From Manihot esculenta (taxonomy: Eukaryota; Streptophyta; Magnoliopsida; Malpighiales; Euphorbiaceae): a stretch of 64,000 nucleotides of DNA. Shown one piece after another: positions 22,462-32,113 of the stretch; within the stretch, counting starts at the first letter, position 1, and every line of letters begins with the position of its first letter. Both the position numbers and the translations under genes were made by a program. The notes under the pieces were generated by a model that saw only the letters and a list, made by a program, of their open reading frames with translations, was not told the DNA's origin and did not search any database. The stretch is taken from assembly GCF_001659605.2 (NCBI RefSeq), contig NC_035169.2, positions 19,468,263 through 19,532,262 of the forward strand, written 5' to 3'.

Positions 22462-22688
22462 CCTGTTTTCTGAAAACAGCACATAGCACAGCAAATATTA
22501 GCATCATATGATTCATGTGGGCACACATGAATCCTCATCACATACATATCACATCATTATAGCAAGACAGGACTCTACATCCTATCCTAGTGGACATGAC
22601 TTTTTCCTATTGTGCTTGACCTTCTATAACATCTATGAGCCCGACACTCTAGGTCCGACCATATGAACCTAGGGCTTTGATACCACTC
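22462..22688 (-). other. T1 leader with primer binding site
   Basis: The minus strand just inside the 5' LTR has TGGTATCAAAGC (22674-22685), the initiator-Met tRNA primer site, three bases after the LTR end. The remaining leader before the gag ATG is non-coding. Confidence 0.85.
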
Positions 22689-23323
22689 TGTAACGCCCCG
22701 GAAATCCGGACCGCTACCGGCGCTAGGATTCAGGTCGGCTTAAGGCCGCCGGAACCCGTAGCAAGCCTACATACATCCTGTTTACCTGTTTAATCCCATA
22801 CATGATCAACAAACATACATCAGAATTAAAAACTTTTCTTTTTCCTTATTCACCAAACTCAACCTGTGCATGCACTGTATTCATCATATACATAAACATT
22901 AATCCCTCTGTGGGATTTCATCAAAGCCTTTATGGCAAAATACATTCAGTGTTGAGTTGGTTCACATATTCATCATAAAATAAGATCATGTACATACCAA
23001 GGGATTAACAAATACTATGGTCAAGCACAACTCTATCCTCAATGAGCTTAGTTACATAAACATAACTGTTTCAAACTTTACATTACATTCTTATCATTTG
23101 TCATGTCCACATACTCTAGCTATTACATACATATGACTTTTCTCTTCTTTTCTTCTCTATCACTCCCGTACCTGCAAACCTGGGGTTAGGGGAGAGGGGT
23201 GAGCTAAAAGCCCAGTGAGCAGAAACTAAAAACATTATATTAAAATTCATGCTTTCATGAAATGCATCATATCACAGACAATTCACATCAAGGGTGAACC
23301 TGTCACCAATTAGTCCCAACATA

Positions 23324-23546
23324 GTCTCGTGCCAGGCCGTAGCATGGGGTCCTGGTCTTCCTGTCATAACATACATAAAGTCTCGTGCCAGGCCGTAGCA
23401 TGGGGTCCTGGTCTTCCTGTCATAACATATATAAAGCCTCGTGCCAGGCCGTAGCATGGGGTCCTGGTCTTCCTGTCATACATACATAAAGTCTCGTGCC
23501 AGGCCGTAGCATGGGGTCCTGGTCTTCCTGTTATATCATATATTAA
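23324..23546 (-). repeat. 56-bp minisatellite in the T1 5' LTR, four units
   Basis: Identical in unit and copy number to the array in the partner LTR, as expected for a recent insertion. Confidence 0.92.
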
Positions 23547-24633
23547 GTCTCGTGGACTAATTGGATCATACAGCATTCACCCACAACCACAAAATAAAAT
23601 GCAATGCGACATATTCGTGAACTAATGCAATCAGCCTATTACATGTCATCATGATGCATGAAACATGCTCAAAACATTTAATTGCTTGATTTAAAACATT
23701 AAGCTTGTTTCCACTCACCTCTGGCTAGCTCCGACCAGACACTGAAGCAGCTCACTCACTGCTGGGGTCCTCGGTTCCTCGGGTCCGAACCTACACAGGT
23801 GGACTCCAATGAGGGACCAAACATATATAAACACAACTCTAATATATCCCCCAAAAACCCCCTAAAACATCATGAAAACATCACAGAAAATATGCATGAA
23901 ATGGCTGAACAGGGCACCTTCGGCGGCACCTTCGGCGGCACCTTCGGCGGCCGAAAGTCCTGGACAGAGACGAAACTCAGCTAGGTTCGGCGGCACCTTC
24001 GGCGGCCGAAAGTGTCAGACAGAGACGAAAGTCTCTTTTCGGGGGCACCTTCGGCAGCCGAAAGCTGCCTCCACAAGAGGGGTTCGGCGGCCGAAACTCC
24101 CTTCGGCTGCCGAACCTGGTTTCTGCCAAACGGCAGAAACTTGGTTCAAATGAACCTCCTGCCTCCCAAAACCATAGATCATGCATATTTCTCAACCAAA
24201 ACACACATACAAGTTCCTAGGGGTCTCAAACATGCATATACCCCATCTACAACACTTCATACACACACAATCAAGCTACATTGCTCAAACATCATCAAAA
24301 CCCATAAACTCAACATATGTCCTAACATGCATTTCTACCCATAGATCTTACTTAAAACTTGTTTAAAACATAAAAAGGGTTCAAGATCGACCCTTACCTC
24401 TTGAAGAAACGAGAGGAAAGCGATCCTAGCTTGGAGATGGAGAGATTAAGCTCTTTGAACCTCCAAGCACTCAAAACTTGCTCAAAGCTCACAAATCTTC
24501 AAAACAAAGTTATAAACTTGTTAAAACCATGAAAGATCTAGAGGAAACACTCAAGATCGAGGGAGGAACGGTGGAGACTCACCTTGGCCGACAATGGGAG
24601 AGAAAAAGCTCGCCCGTGTGGACCAAGGGGACC

Positions 24634-24641
24634 CTTTTATA
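24634..24641 (-). promoter_or_regulatory. TATA box of the T1 5' LTR
   Basis: TATAAAAG on the minus strand, preceded by the palindrome cluster at about 24660-24827. This is the likely promoter for the genomic RNA of T1. Confidence 0.75.
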
Positions 24642-24997
24642 GTGGCTGGCCAGGCCACGTTCGGGGGCCGAATGTGCCTCCGCATCCATGCAATGTTCGG
24701 CGGCCGAACATAAGGTTCGGCGGCCGAACCTGCACTTCCCTCACTTAGACTTTCGGGGGCCTAACGTGCCTCCCAAAGTGCATGCATGTTCGGCGGCCGA
24801 AAGTGAGTTTCGGCGGCCGAACCTGGGTTTTTCCTTAAAGAATTTTCATGCAACAACTTATTTAAAATCATACTTAAAACATTAAAATACATGAAAACAT
24901 TTTATAAAAACATGCTTTTACCCTTCTAGAGGTTTCCGACACCCAAATTCCACCGGACGGTAGGAATTCCGATACCGGAGTCTAGCCGGGTATTACA

Positions 24998-25010
24998 CCC
25001 TCAAGTTGGA
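24998..25010 (-). other. Right half of the copia polypurine tract
   Basis: The minus strand reads CCAACTTGAGGG up to the T1 boundary. Joined conceptually with 15065-15073, it forms the copia plus-strand primer region. T1 has inserted exactly inside this tract, with ccctc duplicated. Confidence 0.8.
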
Positions 25011-26047
25011 TCATAAATGTTAATCATGCCCAACTTGTTACATATATAATCGACTCGAGTCCCATTTAGAGCTTTAGTGAAAATATCTCCTAATTGTTCT
25101 CCAGTTCGGATATGTTCTGTTGATATTATCTTTTGTTGAACCTTTTCACGAACAAAATGACAATCAATCTCGATGTGTTTGGTCCTCTCGTGAAATACTG
25201 GATTGGAGGCAATGTGGATAGCTACTTGATTATCACACCACAACTTAGCAGGCACCGAATTTGAAAACCCAACTTCTTCCAACAGTTGACGTACCCACAA
25301 GATTTCACAAACGGCTTGTGCCATGGCTCGATATTCAGATTCAGCACTAGAACGGGAGACCACATTTTGCTTCTTACTTTTCCATGAGACCAAGTTACCT
25401 CCCACAAAAACACAATACCCAGTAGTTGACCTCCTATCAACTTTCGAGCCTGCCCAATCAGCATCAGAAAAGCATTCAATATTTGAGTGCCCATGGTTAC
25501 CATAGAATAGTCCTCGCCCTGGGGCCCCTTTAAGGTAACAAAGAATCTGTCCCAGAGCATCCCACTGGGCAACAGTAGGAGAGGACATAAACTGACTTAC
25601 CACACTCACTGAATATGCAATATCAGGATGAGTCACAGTCAAATAATTCAGCTTACCAACTAATCTTCTGTACCTTCCAGGATCTGCAAATGGCTCACTG
25701 TCTTCTGTGGTAAGTTGAAGGTTAGGGGTCATTGGGGTACTACAAGGCTTAGCACCCAATTTTCCTGTTTCTGCCAACAAATCAAGAACATATTTTCTTT
25801 GAGATAAAAAGATGCCTTTCTTACATCGCATAACTTCAATTCCCAAGAAATATTTCAAGGAACCCAAATCCTTTGTATGAAACTGTGTTTTAAGAAATTC
25901 TTTTAGGGATGTGATGCCAGCAATGTCACTTCCTGTAATAACAATATCATCCACATATACTACAAGCAGAATTACTCCACTATCAGAATTTCTATAAAAC
26001 ACTGAGTGATCACACTTACTCATTTTCATTCCAAACTGTTGGACCAC
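25001..26047 (-). CDS. Copia reverse transcriptase (C-terminal) and RNase H
   Basis: The second part of the copia pol frame, starting after the TAG at 26066-26068. It includes the catalytic YVDDIVITG motif, KDLGSLKYFLGIEV, the CSTPMTPN and RYRRLVGKLNYLTVTHPDIAY region, and the RNase H motifs DADWAGSKVDRRSTTGYCVF, SSAESEYRAMA, LWCDNQVAIHIASNPVFHERTKHIEIDCHFVR. These are the normal end of a Ty1/copia polyprotein. The stop replaces the tryptophan of the usual SPRAWFGRF motif (TGG to TAG), and the coding frame is otherwise continuous. Confidence 0.92.
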   Translation of the reverse strand: MVQQFGMKMSKCDHSVFYRNSDSGVILLVVYVDDIVITGSDIAGITSLKEFLKTQFHTKDLGSLKYFLGIEVMRCKKGIFLSQRKYVLDLLAETGKLGAKPCSTPMTPNLQLTTEDSEPFADPGRYRRLVGKLNYLTVTHPDIAYSVSVVSQFMSSPTVAQWDALGQILCYLKGAPGRGLFYGNHGHSNIECFSDADWAGSKVDRRSTTGYCVFVGGNLVSWKSKKQNVVSRSSAESEYRAMAQAVCEILWVRQLLEEVGFSNSVPAKLWCDNQVAIHIASNPVFHERTKHIEIDCHFVREKVQQKIISTEHIRTGEQLGDIFTKALNGTRVDYICNKLGMINIYDPT

Positions 26048-26065
26048 CTCACTAAACCTGCCAAA

Positions 26066-28363
26066 CTATGCTCGAGGACTCTGTTTCAAGCCATAAAGGG
26101 ATTTTCGAAGTCTACAAACCTTACCTGACTCCCCCTGAGCAACGAAACCAGGTGGTTGCTCAATATAAACCTCCTCCTGAAGATCACCATGAAGAAAAGC
26201 ATTTTTAATATCCAGTTGATGCAAGGGCCAATCATGAGTAGCCGCCAAGGAAATAAATAATCGGACAGATGCGAGCTTGGCAACTGGAGAGAATGTATCA
26301 GAATAGTCAACTCCATAAGTTTGTGCATAACCTTTGGCCACTAAACGGGCCTTGAGGCGAGCAATAGATCCATCAGGGTTTACTTTTACTGCAAACACCC
26401 ATTTGCACCCAATAGCCCGCTTTCCTGGGGGCAAGGACATAAACTCCCAAGTACCATTAGTGTCAAGGGCCATCATTTCCTCTTCCATTGCAGCACGCCA
26501 ACCAGGATGGGACAAAGCCTCAATAACAGTTTTGGGAATTGAAATAGAATCTAAAGCAGTGACAAAACAACGAGAAGAGGAGGATAATTGATCATAAGAG
26601 ACACAAGATGAAATAGGATAAGTGCAAGTACGTTTACCTTTGCGAAGAGCAATGGGCAAATCCAAATCAGACGGTGAAGGATCAGTGGGAGCAGGATCTG
26701 TCGACGAAGAAGCAGGTAGCGGAACGGAGTCAGAGTCCTCTAAGCGTCTGGAATACGCATGAAAGATGGGAGGGCGACCTGGCACATGAGCGAAAGGTGT
26801 AGGAGTAGTCTGAGGAGACAAAGAGCGAACAGTGTATAACAAGAGGTCATCTTCCTCCCCCTCGGTGTTATAAACAGATGATGGCGGAAAAAATGGAGTG
26901 GACTCAAAGAATGTTACATCCGCAGACACAAGATACCGATTCAGATCAGGAGAAAAACAACGATACCCTTTCTGACGTCGAGAGTAGCCAAGGAAGACAC
27001 ATTTGAGTGATTTAGGATCCAATTTAGTAACCTGTGGACGAACATCGCGAACAAAACATGTACAACCAAACATATGTGGCTCAATAGGAAACAAAGATTT
27101 AGTGGGAAACAAAATGTTATAAGGGATATCACCATGAAGGATGGAGGAAGGCATGCGATTGATCAAAAAACAAGCAGTGGATACAGCATCAGCCCAAAAA
27201 CATTTAGGTACCTTCATTTGGAATAAGAGAGCTTTGGCTACTTCAAGAAGATGTCGATTTTTTCTTTCAGCAACTCCATTTTGTGAACGAGTGGCAACAC
27301 AAGATGACTGATGAAGAATCCCTTTTTGTAACAAATAAGATTGAAATTCCCCAGAGAGATACTCTTTAGCATTATCACTTTGCAATATACGGATGGAAGT
27401 ATTGAATTGGGTTTGGATTTCAGCATAAAATGCACAAAAAACAGAAAATAATTCTGAACGACTCTTCATTAAAAATAACCAAGTAGTACGAGAGAAATCA
27501 TCAACAAAAGTAACAAAATACTTAAAGCCAGACTTAGACACAACAGGACAAGGACCCCAAACATCTGAATGTACTAACTCAAAGGGAGACGAAGCCCGTT
27601 TATTGACTCGAGGCAATGTAGGTAAACGATGATGTTTGGCAAATTGACAAGACTCACAATCTAGAGTAGACAAAGAATGAAACTGTGGATATAACTTCTT
27701 TAAAACTGAGAGAGAAGGATGCCCCAAACGACAATGAATATCAAAAGGTGTTAAACGCGTGGAGCATACCAGAGATCGAGGAGATCGAGGTAGTTGCTGA
27801 TCCAAAACATAAAGATCCTCTGACTCACTCCCTCTACCAATAATCTGCTTCGTCGAAAGATCCTGAAAAACACAGTGATCAGGAAAGAATGAGACACAAC
27901 AATTCAATGCACGAGTGAGTTTACTAACGGAAAGCAAATTAAATGCGAACTTAGGGAGACATAACACAGAGGATACAGAAAGAGAAGGGGATAAGTTGAC
28001 ATGACCAGAACCAATGACAGAAGATTTAGTGCCATCAGCAAGAGTAACATAAGAAGGCGATGTACGAGACTCAAGATTGGACAAAAGGGTAGAATTACCT
28101 GACATATGATCGGTAGCACCAGAATCAATAACCCATTTTGAGGATGAAGACACACGACATATAGTAGAGTTACCTGACTCGGCAATTGCAGTGATAGAGG
28201 AGGAATTAGAGGATTTTAGAGATGCTTGGTATTGGATGAATTGTGCATACTCATCTGCAGATATCAAAATTCCTTGATTGGAAGATCCATTCAATTTGTG
28301 TTCCGTGATTTTAGTCATCATAGGAATCACATCAGTTACGGTGGTGGTTTTCACTTCAACCAT
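26066..28363 (-). CDS. Copia gag remnant, protease, integrase, RT N-terminal part
   Basis: I choose the ATG of [18 protein letters not shown] at 28363, because [11 protein letters not shown] is the usual start of a copia gag (UBN2-like) domain. Immediately after KLNGS the protein jumps to [16 protein letters not shown], which normally follows the zinc knuckle, so nearly all of gag is deleted without shifting the frame (junction about 28280-28292). Then follow the protease ([13 protein letters not shown]), the GAG-preintegrase HHCC ([16 protein letters not shown]), the integrase core ([27 protein letters not shown]) and the reverse transcriptase start ([29 protein letters not shown]). It ends at the TAG at 26066-26068. 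Confidence 0.9.
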   Translation of the reverse strand: MVEVKTTTVTDVIPMMTKITEHKLNGSSNQGILISADEYAQFIQYQASLKSSNSSSITAIAESGNSTICRVSSSSKWVIDSGATDHMSGNSTLLSNLESRTSPSYVTLADGTKSSVIGSGHVNLSPSLSVSSVLCLPKFAFNLLSVSKLTRALNCCVSFFPDHCVFQDLSTKQIIGRGSESEDLYVLDQQLPRSPRSLVCSTRLTPFDIHCRLGHPSLSVLKKLYPQFHSLSTLDCESCQFAKHHRLPTLPRVNKRASSPFELVHSDVWGPCPVVSKSGFKYFVTFVDDFSRTTWLFLMKSRSELFSVFCAFYAEIQTQFNTSIRILQSDNAKEYLSGEFQSYLLQKGILHQSSCVATRSQNGVAERKNRHLLEVAKALLFQMKVPKCFWADAVSTACFLINRMPSSILHGDIPYNILFPTKSLFPIEPHMFGCTCFVRDVRPQVTKLDPKSLKCVFLGYSRRQKGYRCFSPDLNRYLVSADVTFFESTPFFPPSSVYNTEGEEDDLLLYTVRSLSPQTTPTPFAHVPGRPPIFHAYSRRLEDSDSVPLPASSSTDPAPTDPSPSDLDLPIALRKGKRTCTYPISSCVSYDQLSSSSRCFVTALDSISIPKTVIEALSHPGWRAAMEEEMMALDTNGTWEFMSLPPGKRAIGCKWVFAVKVNPDGSIARLKARLVAKGYAQTYGVDYSDTFSPVAKLASVRLFISLAATHDWPLHQLDIKNAFLHGDLQEEVYIEQPPGFVAQGESGKVCRLRKSLYGLKQSPRA

Positions 28364-28683
28364 GACAACAAACCCAAAACGACAGCAACAAAAGAAACAC
28401 AGAATCAGAAAACAGTACCCGGCGTGAACAGTACCACGTGTACAGTTCCGATGAACAGTACCGATAAAAACACCTCCCCCAAAACCCGAACGGCAAATAA
28501 ACCTCAGATCTGACAAGGGAACGATGTGGCGGCTCCAGCGATGGTGAGATCCAAATATTACCCGTTATGGGTAACCCAAATAAACAGAGCCCTAAGTCTC
28601 CAAAAAAAAAAATTTTTTTTTTCTTAAAAAAAACTTTGACGGGAGAGAAAAATTAAATCTCTACGAGAAAGGCTCTGATACCA
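28364..28683 (-). other. Copia leader with primer binding site
   Basis: Non-coding leader between the 5' LTR and the gag ATG. TGGTATCAGAGC on the minus strand (28672-28683) directly abuts the LTR and matches initiator-Met tRNA. An A/T homopolymer-rich stretch (about 28601-28630) follows. Confidence 0.85.
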
Positions 28684-28868
28684 TGTAGAATGATAATATT
28701 TGTTGTATTTCATAATAGAGATTACAATCTATTTATACATGAGAGAGGGTATCTAAATAGGAAGGAAAATCAAGTCTATGATTATACAATCCCTAGGATT
28801 AAGCAACTGACCCATCTATCAATATTTACTTCCTATCTTAACATATTTACTTTCTATAACTTATAACA
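28684..28868 (-). repeat. 5' LTR of the copia element
   Basis: A 185-bp partner of the LTR at 14880-15064, with a single visible difference. The right ggctc target copy (28869-28873) follows directly and restores the Tat-like gag frame. Confidence 0.93.
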
Positions 28869-29676
28869 GGCTCATTAAGCAGGAAGCCTCCGACCTCACT
28901 GGCCGAGCTGATGAAGAGGGCTGAGAAGTATATAAGGCTGGATGACGCCTTGGTGACAAGCTGATTCGCCAAGGGAGTGGTAGGTAAGGAGAAAGCCCCG
29001 GAGGAAAAGAGGCTGGAGAAGCACGAGAAGAAACATGGCAAAAGGCCTGAGCCTTACAGACAGCCCTGGGAGCGAAGGGACCAAAGACCTCTCCCTCCTC
29101 AGGTCTCAGAATAGAAGCCACTCCCTTCGTGGGTTCCAGAGAAGCCGACCCCATTTAATGCCTCTAGAGCCGAAGTGCTCATGGCCGTCCAAGACAAGGA
29201 ATTCTTACAGTGGCTCGGATCCCTGAGAACGAAAGCCGACCAGCGAAATCCTGACAAATACTGTCAGTTCCACCGCAATCATGGCCACGACACCAATAAC
29301 TGTTTCCAGTTGATCACAGAAATCGAGAGGCTGATAAAAAGAGGACACCTGAAGAACTTCGTGAAGAAACTGGAAGGACAGAGGAATTCTTACAGTGGCT
29401 CGGATCCCTGAGAACGAAAGCCGACCAGCGAAATCCTGACAAATACTGTCAGTTCCACCGCAATCATGGCCACGACACCAATAACTGTTTCCAGTTGATC
29501 ACAGAAATCGAGAGGCTGATAAAAAGAGGACACCTGAAGAACTTCGTGAAGAAACTGGAAGGACAGAGACCCCGGCCCAATCCGGCAGTCCAAGCGCCGA
29601 GGAGAACGGGGGCTAACCTCGTAAATGACGGGTCCAGTGGGACCATCAATATGATCGTCGGAGGCCCACGCCTGTA
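28869..29676 (+). pseudogene. gag, C-terminal part with duplicated zinc knuckle (Tat-like element)
   Basis: It resumes the gag frame of 13807-14879 after the copia insertion with PPTSLAELMKRAEKYIRLDDAL. A TGA at 28962-28964 and a TAG at 29113-29115 interrupt it. The C-terminal region contains DKYCQFHRNHGHDTNNC, the non-canonical zinc knuckle typical of Tat-type gag, and ends GGPRL plus stop at 29676. A 185-bp segment (29200-29384) is duplicated in tandem at 29385-29569, repeating the knuckle and shifting the frame (185 is not a multiple of three). Confidence 0.82.
29200..29569 (+). repeat. 185-bp tandem duplication inside gag
   Basis: The two copies start at AATTCTTACAGTGGCTCGG and look identical base for base, so the duplication is recent relative to the element. 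It carries the zinc-knuckle region. Confidence 0.92.
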
Positions 29677-29825
29677 ATATCCAGCACCTAAAGAGGCACT
29701 TCCCCTGATATATTTGTAAAGAAAAGCATTGTACTCTGAAAAACATGAATGAATAAAACAACACCATTGTTTACACAAAGAGATTATCTCTACTATTATT
29801 ATGAATGATAATTCTCCATTGAAAA
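29677..29825. other. Post-gag spacer
   Basis: An AT-rich spacer between the gag stop and the minisatellites. Autonomous relatives have pol after gag; here no protease, reverse transcriptase or integrase motif is found on either strand. Confidence 0.6.
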
Positions 29826-30345
29826 GAAAGACCTCCTTGAGGCATAGAGACCTCCTGGAGGCAGAAGACCGGGATCCCCAAGATCTCCCAAAAATACAAG
29901 TCCAGGATCCCAAGATCTCCTGGCAATGAAGACCCTGAGACATAGAGACCTCAGAGGTAGAAGACTGGGATCCCCAAGATCTCCTGGAAATACAAGTCCA
30001 GGATCCCCAAGATCTCCTGGCAATGAAGACCCTGAGACATAGAGACCTCAGAGGTAGAAGACCGGGATCCCCAAGATCTCCCAGATACAAGTCCAGGATC
30101 CCCAAGATCTCCTGGCAATGAAGACCCTGAGACATAGAGACCTCAAAGGTAGAAGACCGGGATCCCCAAGATCTCCCGGATACAAGTCCAGGATCCCTAA
30201 GATCTCCTAGCAATGAAGACCCTGAGACATAGAGACCTCAGAGGTGGAAGACTGGGATCCCCAAGATCTCCCGGATACAAGTCCAGGATCCCCAAGATCT
30301 CCTGGCAATGAAGACCCTGAGACATAGAGACCTCAGAGGTAGAAG
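29826..30345. repeat. Minisatellite A, about 95-bp unit, five to six copies
   Basis: Units run from CATAGAGACCTCAGAGG through GACCGGGATCCCCAAGATCT and TACAAGTCCAGGATCC to GGCAATGAAGACCCTGAGA. Starts fall near 29840, 29941, 30036, 30132, 30227 and 30322. Within a unit the GGATCCCCAAGATCTCC word appears twice. Long open frames on the minus strand here simply reflect the repeat and are not called as genes. Confidence 0.88.
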
Positions 30346-30825
30346 ACCGGGATCCCCTAGAACTCCCGGGAAAACAAAACTAAAACGGCCGGTGAGGATC
30401 TTAAAAGACCTCCCGGAGCACGAAGACCGGGATCCCTTAGAACTCCCGGGAAAACAAAATAAAAACGGCCGGTGAGGATCTCAAAGACCTCCCGGAGCAC
30501 GAAGACCGGGATCCCCTAGAACTCCCGGGAAAACAAAGAAGACCGGGATCCCCTAGAACTCCTGGAAAAACAAAACAAAAACGGCCGGTGAGGATCTTAA
30601 AAGACCTCCCAGAGCACGAAGACCGAGATCCCCTAGAACTCCCGGAAAAACAAAGAAGACCAGGATCCCCTAGAACTCCCGGGAAAACAAAACAAAAACG
30701 GCCGGTGAGGATCTCAAAGACCTCCCGGAGCACGAAGACCGGGATCCCCTAGAACTCCCAGGAAAACAAAGAAGACCGGGATCCCCTAGAACTCCCGGGA
30801 AAACAAAACAAAAACGGCCGATGAA
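30346..30825. repeat. Minisatellite B, composite units
   Basis: Repeats of GACCGGGATCCCCTAGAACTCCCGGGAAAAC followed variably by AAAACAAAAACGGCCGGTGAGGATCT and AAGACCTCCCGGAGCACG. Short (about 40-bp) and long (about 80- to 120-bp) versions alternate. It is related to minisatellite A through the shared GACCGGGATCCCC word, so one probably arose from the other. Confidence 0.85.
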
Positions 30826-30874
30826 GGTCTTATAGCTCCGATCTCACGCGAAAGATGAGTCCTAAGTTACCAAT

Positions 30875-31046
30875 GAAAAACCAGACTCCGACCTCCCGAA
30901 GGAGCTCGGGGCACAATAGCCAAGAGCGCCAAAGCACCATGCCGACCTCAAAAAATGAGTGAAAAACCAGACTCCGACCTCCCAAAGGAGCTCGGGGCAC
31001 AATATCCAAGAGCGCCAAAGCACCATGCCGACCTCAAAAAATGAGC
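30875..31046. repeat. 86-bp tandem duplication
   Basis: Two units starting GAAAAACCAGACTCCGACC at 30875 and 30961 share GAGCTCGGGGCACAAT and GCCAAAGCACCATGCCGACC, with only a few differences. Confidence 0.88.
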
Positions 31047-32113
31047 TCGGTACTGGAAAATCCAATAGGAAGACCGAATTAAAGTCAAAGTGAATCCTAA
31101 GCAAAACATGTACCAGAATACAGAGAAACAGGGGCAATCATAAGAGGCACCGACCTCGAGAATTAACCGCCGGCACTAAACTAGCTCAACTAGCCTAGAG
31201 AGAGGTCTAAACAGCAAAGAGCAAAGAACCGAGCTCCCAGCTCGGATAGACTCGCAACATGAAACGCTAAGTATAGAGGAAATAACAAAGAACCGATCTC
31301 CCTCTATGAAAAGGCCCATAAATGCAGGAACACATAGGAGGATAAACGAAGGCAAAGGATTGTGCTCACAGCTCGAGTCAGTTTGCCATGAACAAACATT
31401 TAGCAAGAATAACCCAAGAAGACGGAAAACGACAAAGGCCGAACTCCCCATCCCAGTGGAGCACGCAGATTAAGTTGCACCGACTGACAAAGGATCACCT
31501 CGAGGAGGACCAGATATCCAAGCTCACAACCAGAAAGCGAAGTAAAATCGCCTAAAAAGAAGTCGTGCAAGTACAAATGAAGTATAGGGATTTACTCCCT
31601 CACTATTCATGTAATAAATACTGAGGAAGTAAAGGGGCAATCCGAGGAAAATCTAATGGCACGAAGTAGATAAAACCTCAGCTCCAGTCCCTGTCAAGAC
31701 AGAACTAAAGGCAGAAAGATGAGCCCTGCTCATCATCGCGACAGGTACATGATTTGACTTATTATTACTCAACAAAGGTTGTGCGCCCGAGCTCACATTA
31801 ATAAAGTAACGAGGATAAAACTCGTAAGTTGAAAGCCTTGATCACTGTTAAAAACAGAGCTCACGAGTGCAGCTAGCCCAGCTCGGAAAGAGATTACGGA
31901 CAAAAATGCCTTAGTGAAACAAATAAATCTATAGGTCAAAAGTTCACAGCGGATTCCTTAGGAAAATTCCGAAACACATAGTTTAAGTGATTCATTCTTG
32001 ATAAACAGAGATAAGTTCAAGTATGAAGGAAAAACAAGAAGCAGTCTAAATAAGTGAAAGTAAAATTTCATTAAAAGAAAAAAAAATATATGTTACAGCC
32101 TATTCTAAATCAC
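31047..32113. other. Non-coding 3' region of the Tat-like element
   Basis: No convincing open frame on either strand. The words GAGCTCGG, CAGCTCGG and CCGACCTC recur irregularly, which suggests decayed copies of the neighbouring repeat units. It would be the region downstream of the antisense gene. Confidence 0.5.

Larger units (their letters stand above)
15074..24997 (-). mobile_element. Young Tekay-type chromovirus (T1)
   Basis: A 9.9-kb Ty3/gypsy element on the minus strand with 2297- and 2309-bp LTRs, flanked by the target duplication ccctc (15069-15073 and 24998-25002). I can find only about four substitutions plus one 12-bp unit difference between the LTRs, so it inserted very recently. 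It carries the primer site, one long gag-pol frame and a polypurine tract (AAGGGGGGGAGAA on the minus strand, 17371-17385). A chromodomain at the integrase end and the reverse transcriptase wording place it in the Tekay/Del chromoviruses. One in-frame TAG interrupts pol. Confidence 0.95.
22689..24997 (-). repeat. 5' LTR of T1
   Basis: A 2309-bp LTR, nearly identical to 15074-17370. Differences that I can see are CATAAG/CATCAG, TTTTTC/TTTTCC, CCTCTATGG/CCTTTATGG, one extra 12-bp GGCACCTTCGGC unit, and AAGTCCATG/AAGTGCATG. It contains the same minisatellite (23324-23546), palindrome clusters and TATA box. Being upstream of gag it is the copy that would drive element transcription. Confidence 0.95.
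14880..28868 (-). mobile_element. Ty1/copia element, gag-deleted, nested in the Tat-like gag
   Basis: Two 185-bp LTRs (plus-strand ends TGTAGAATG...TTATAACA), with one base difference that I can see, are flanked by the target duplication ggctc (14875-14879 and 28869-28873). The orientation is minus: the primer site is next to the right LTR and the polypurine tract next to the left LTR. The pol frame is nearly intact. Most of gag is missing and one TGG codon has become TAG. A Tekay element inserted later between pol and the left LTR. Near-identical LTRs mean the insertion is recent. Confidence 0.93.

Noticed and set aside
29464..30213. A 249-aa minus-strand ORF across the minisatellite
   Set aside because: Its repeated SRSWGSRSS-type peptide is only the repeat unit read in one frame, and units differ by indels that change the frame elsewhere.
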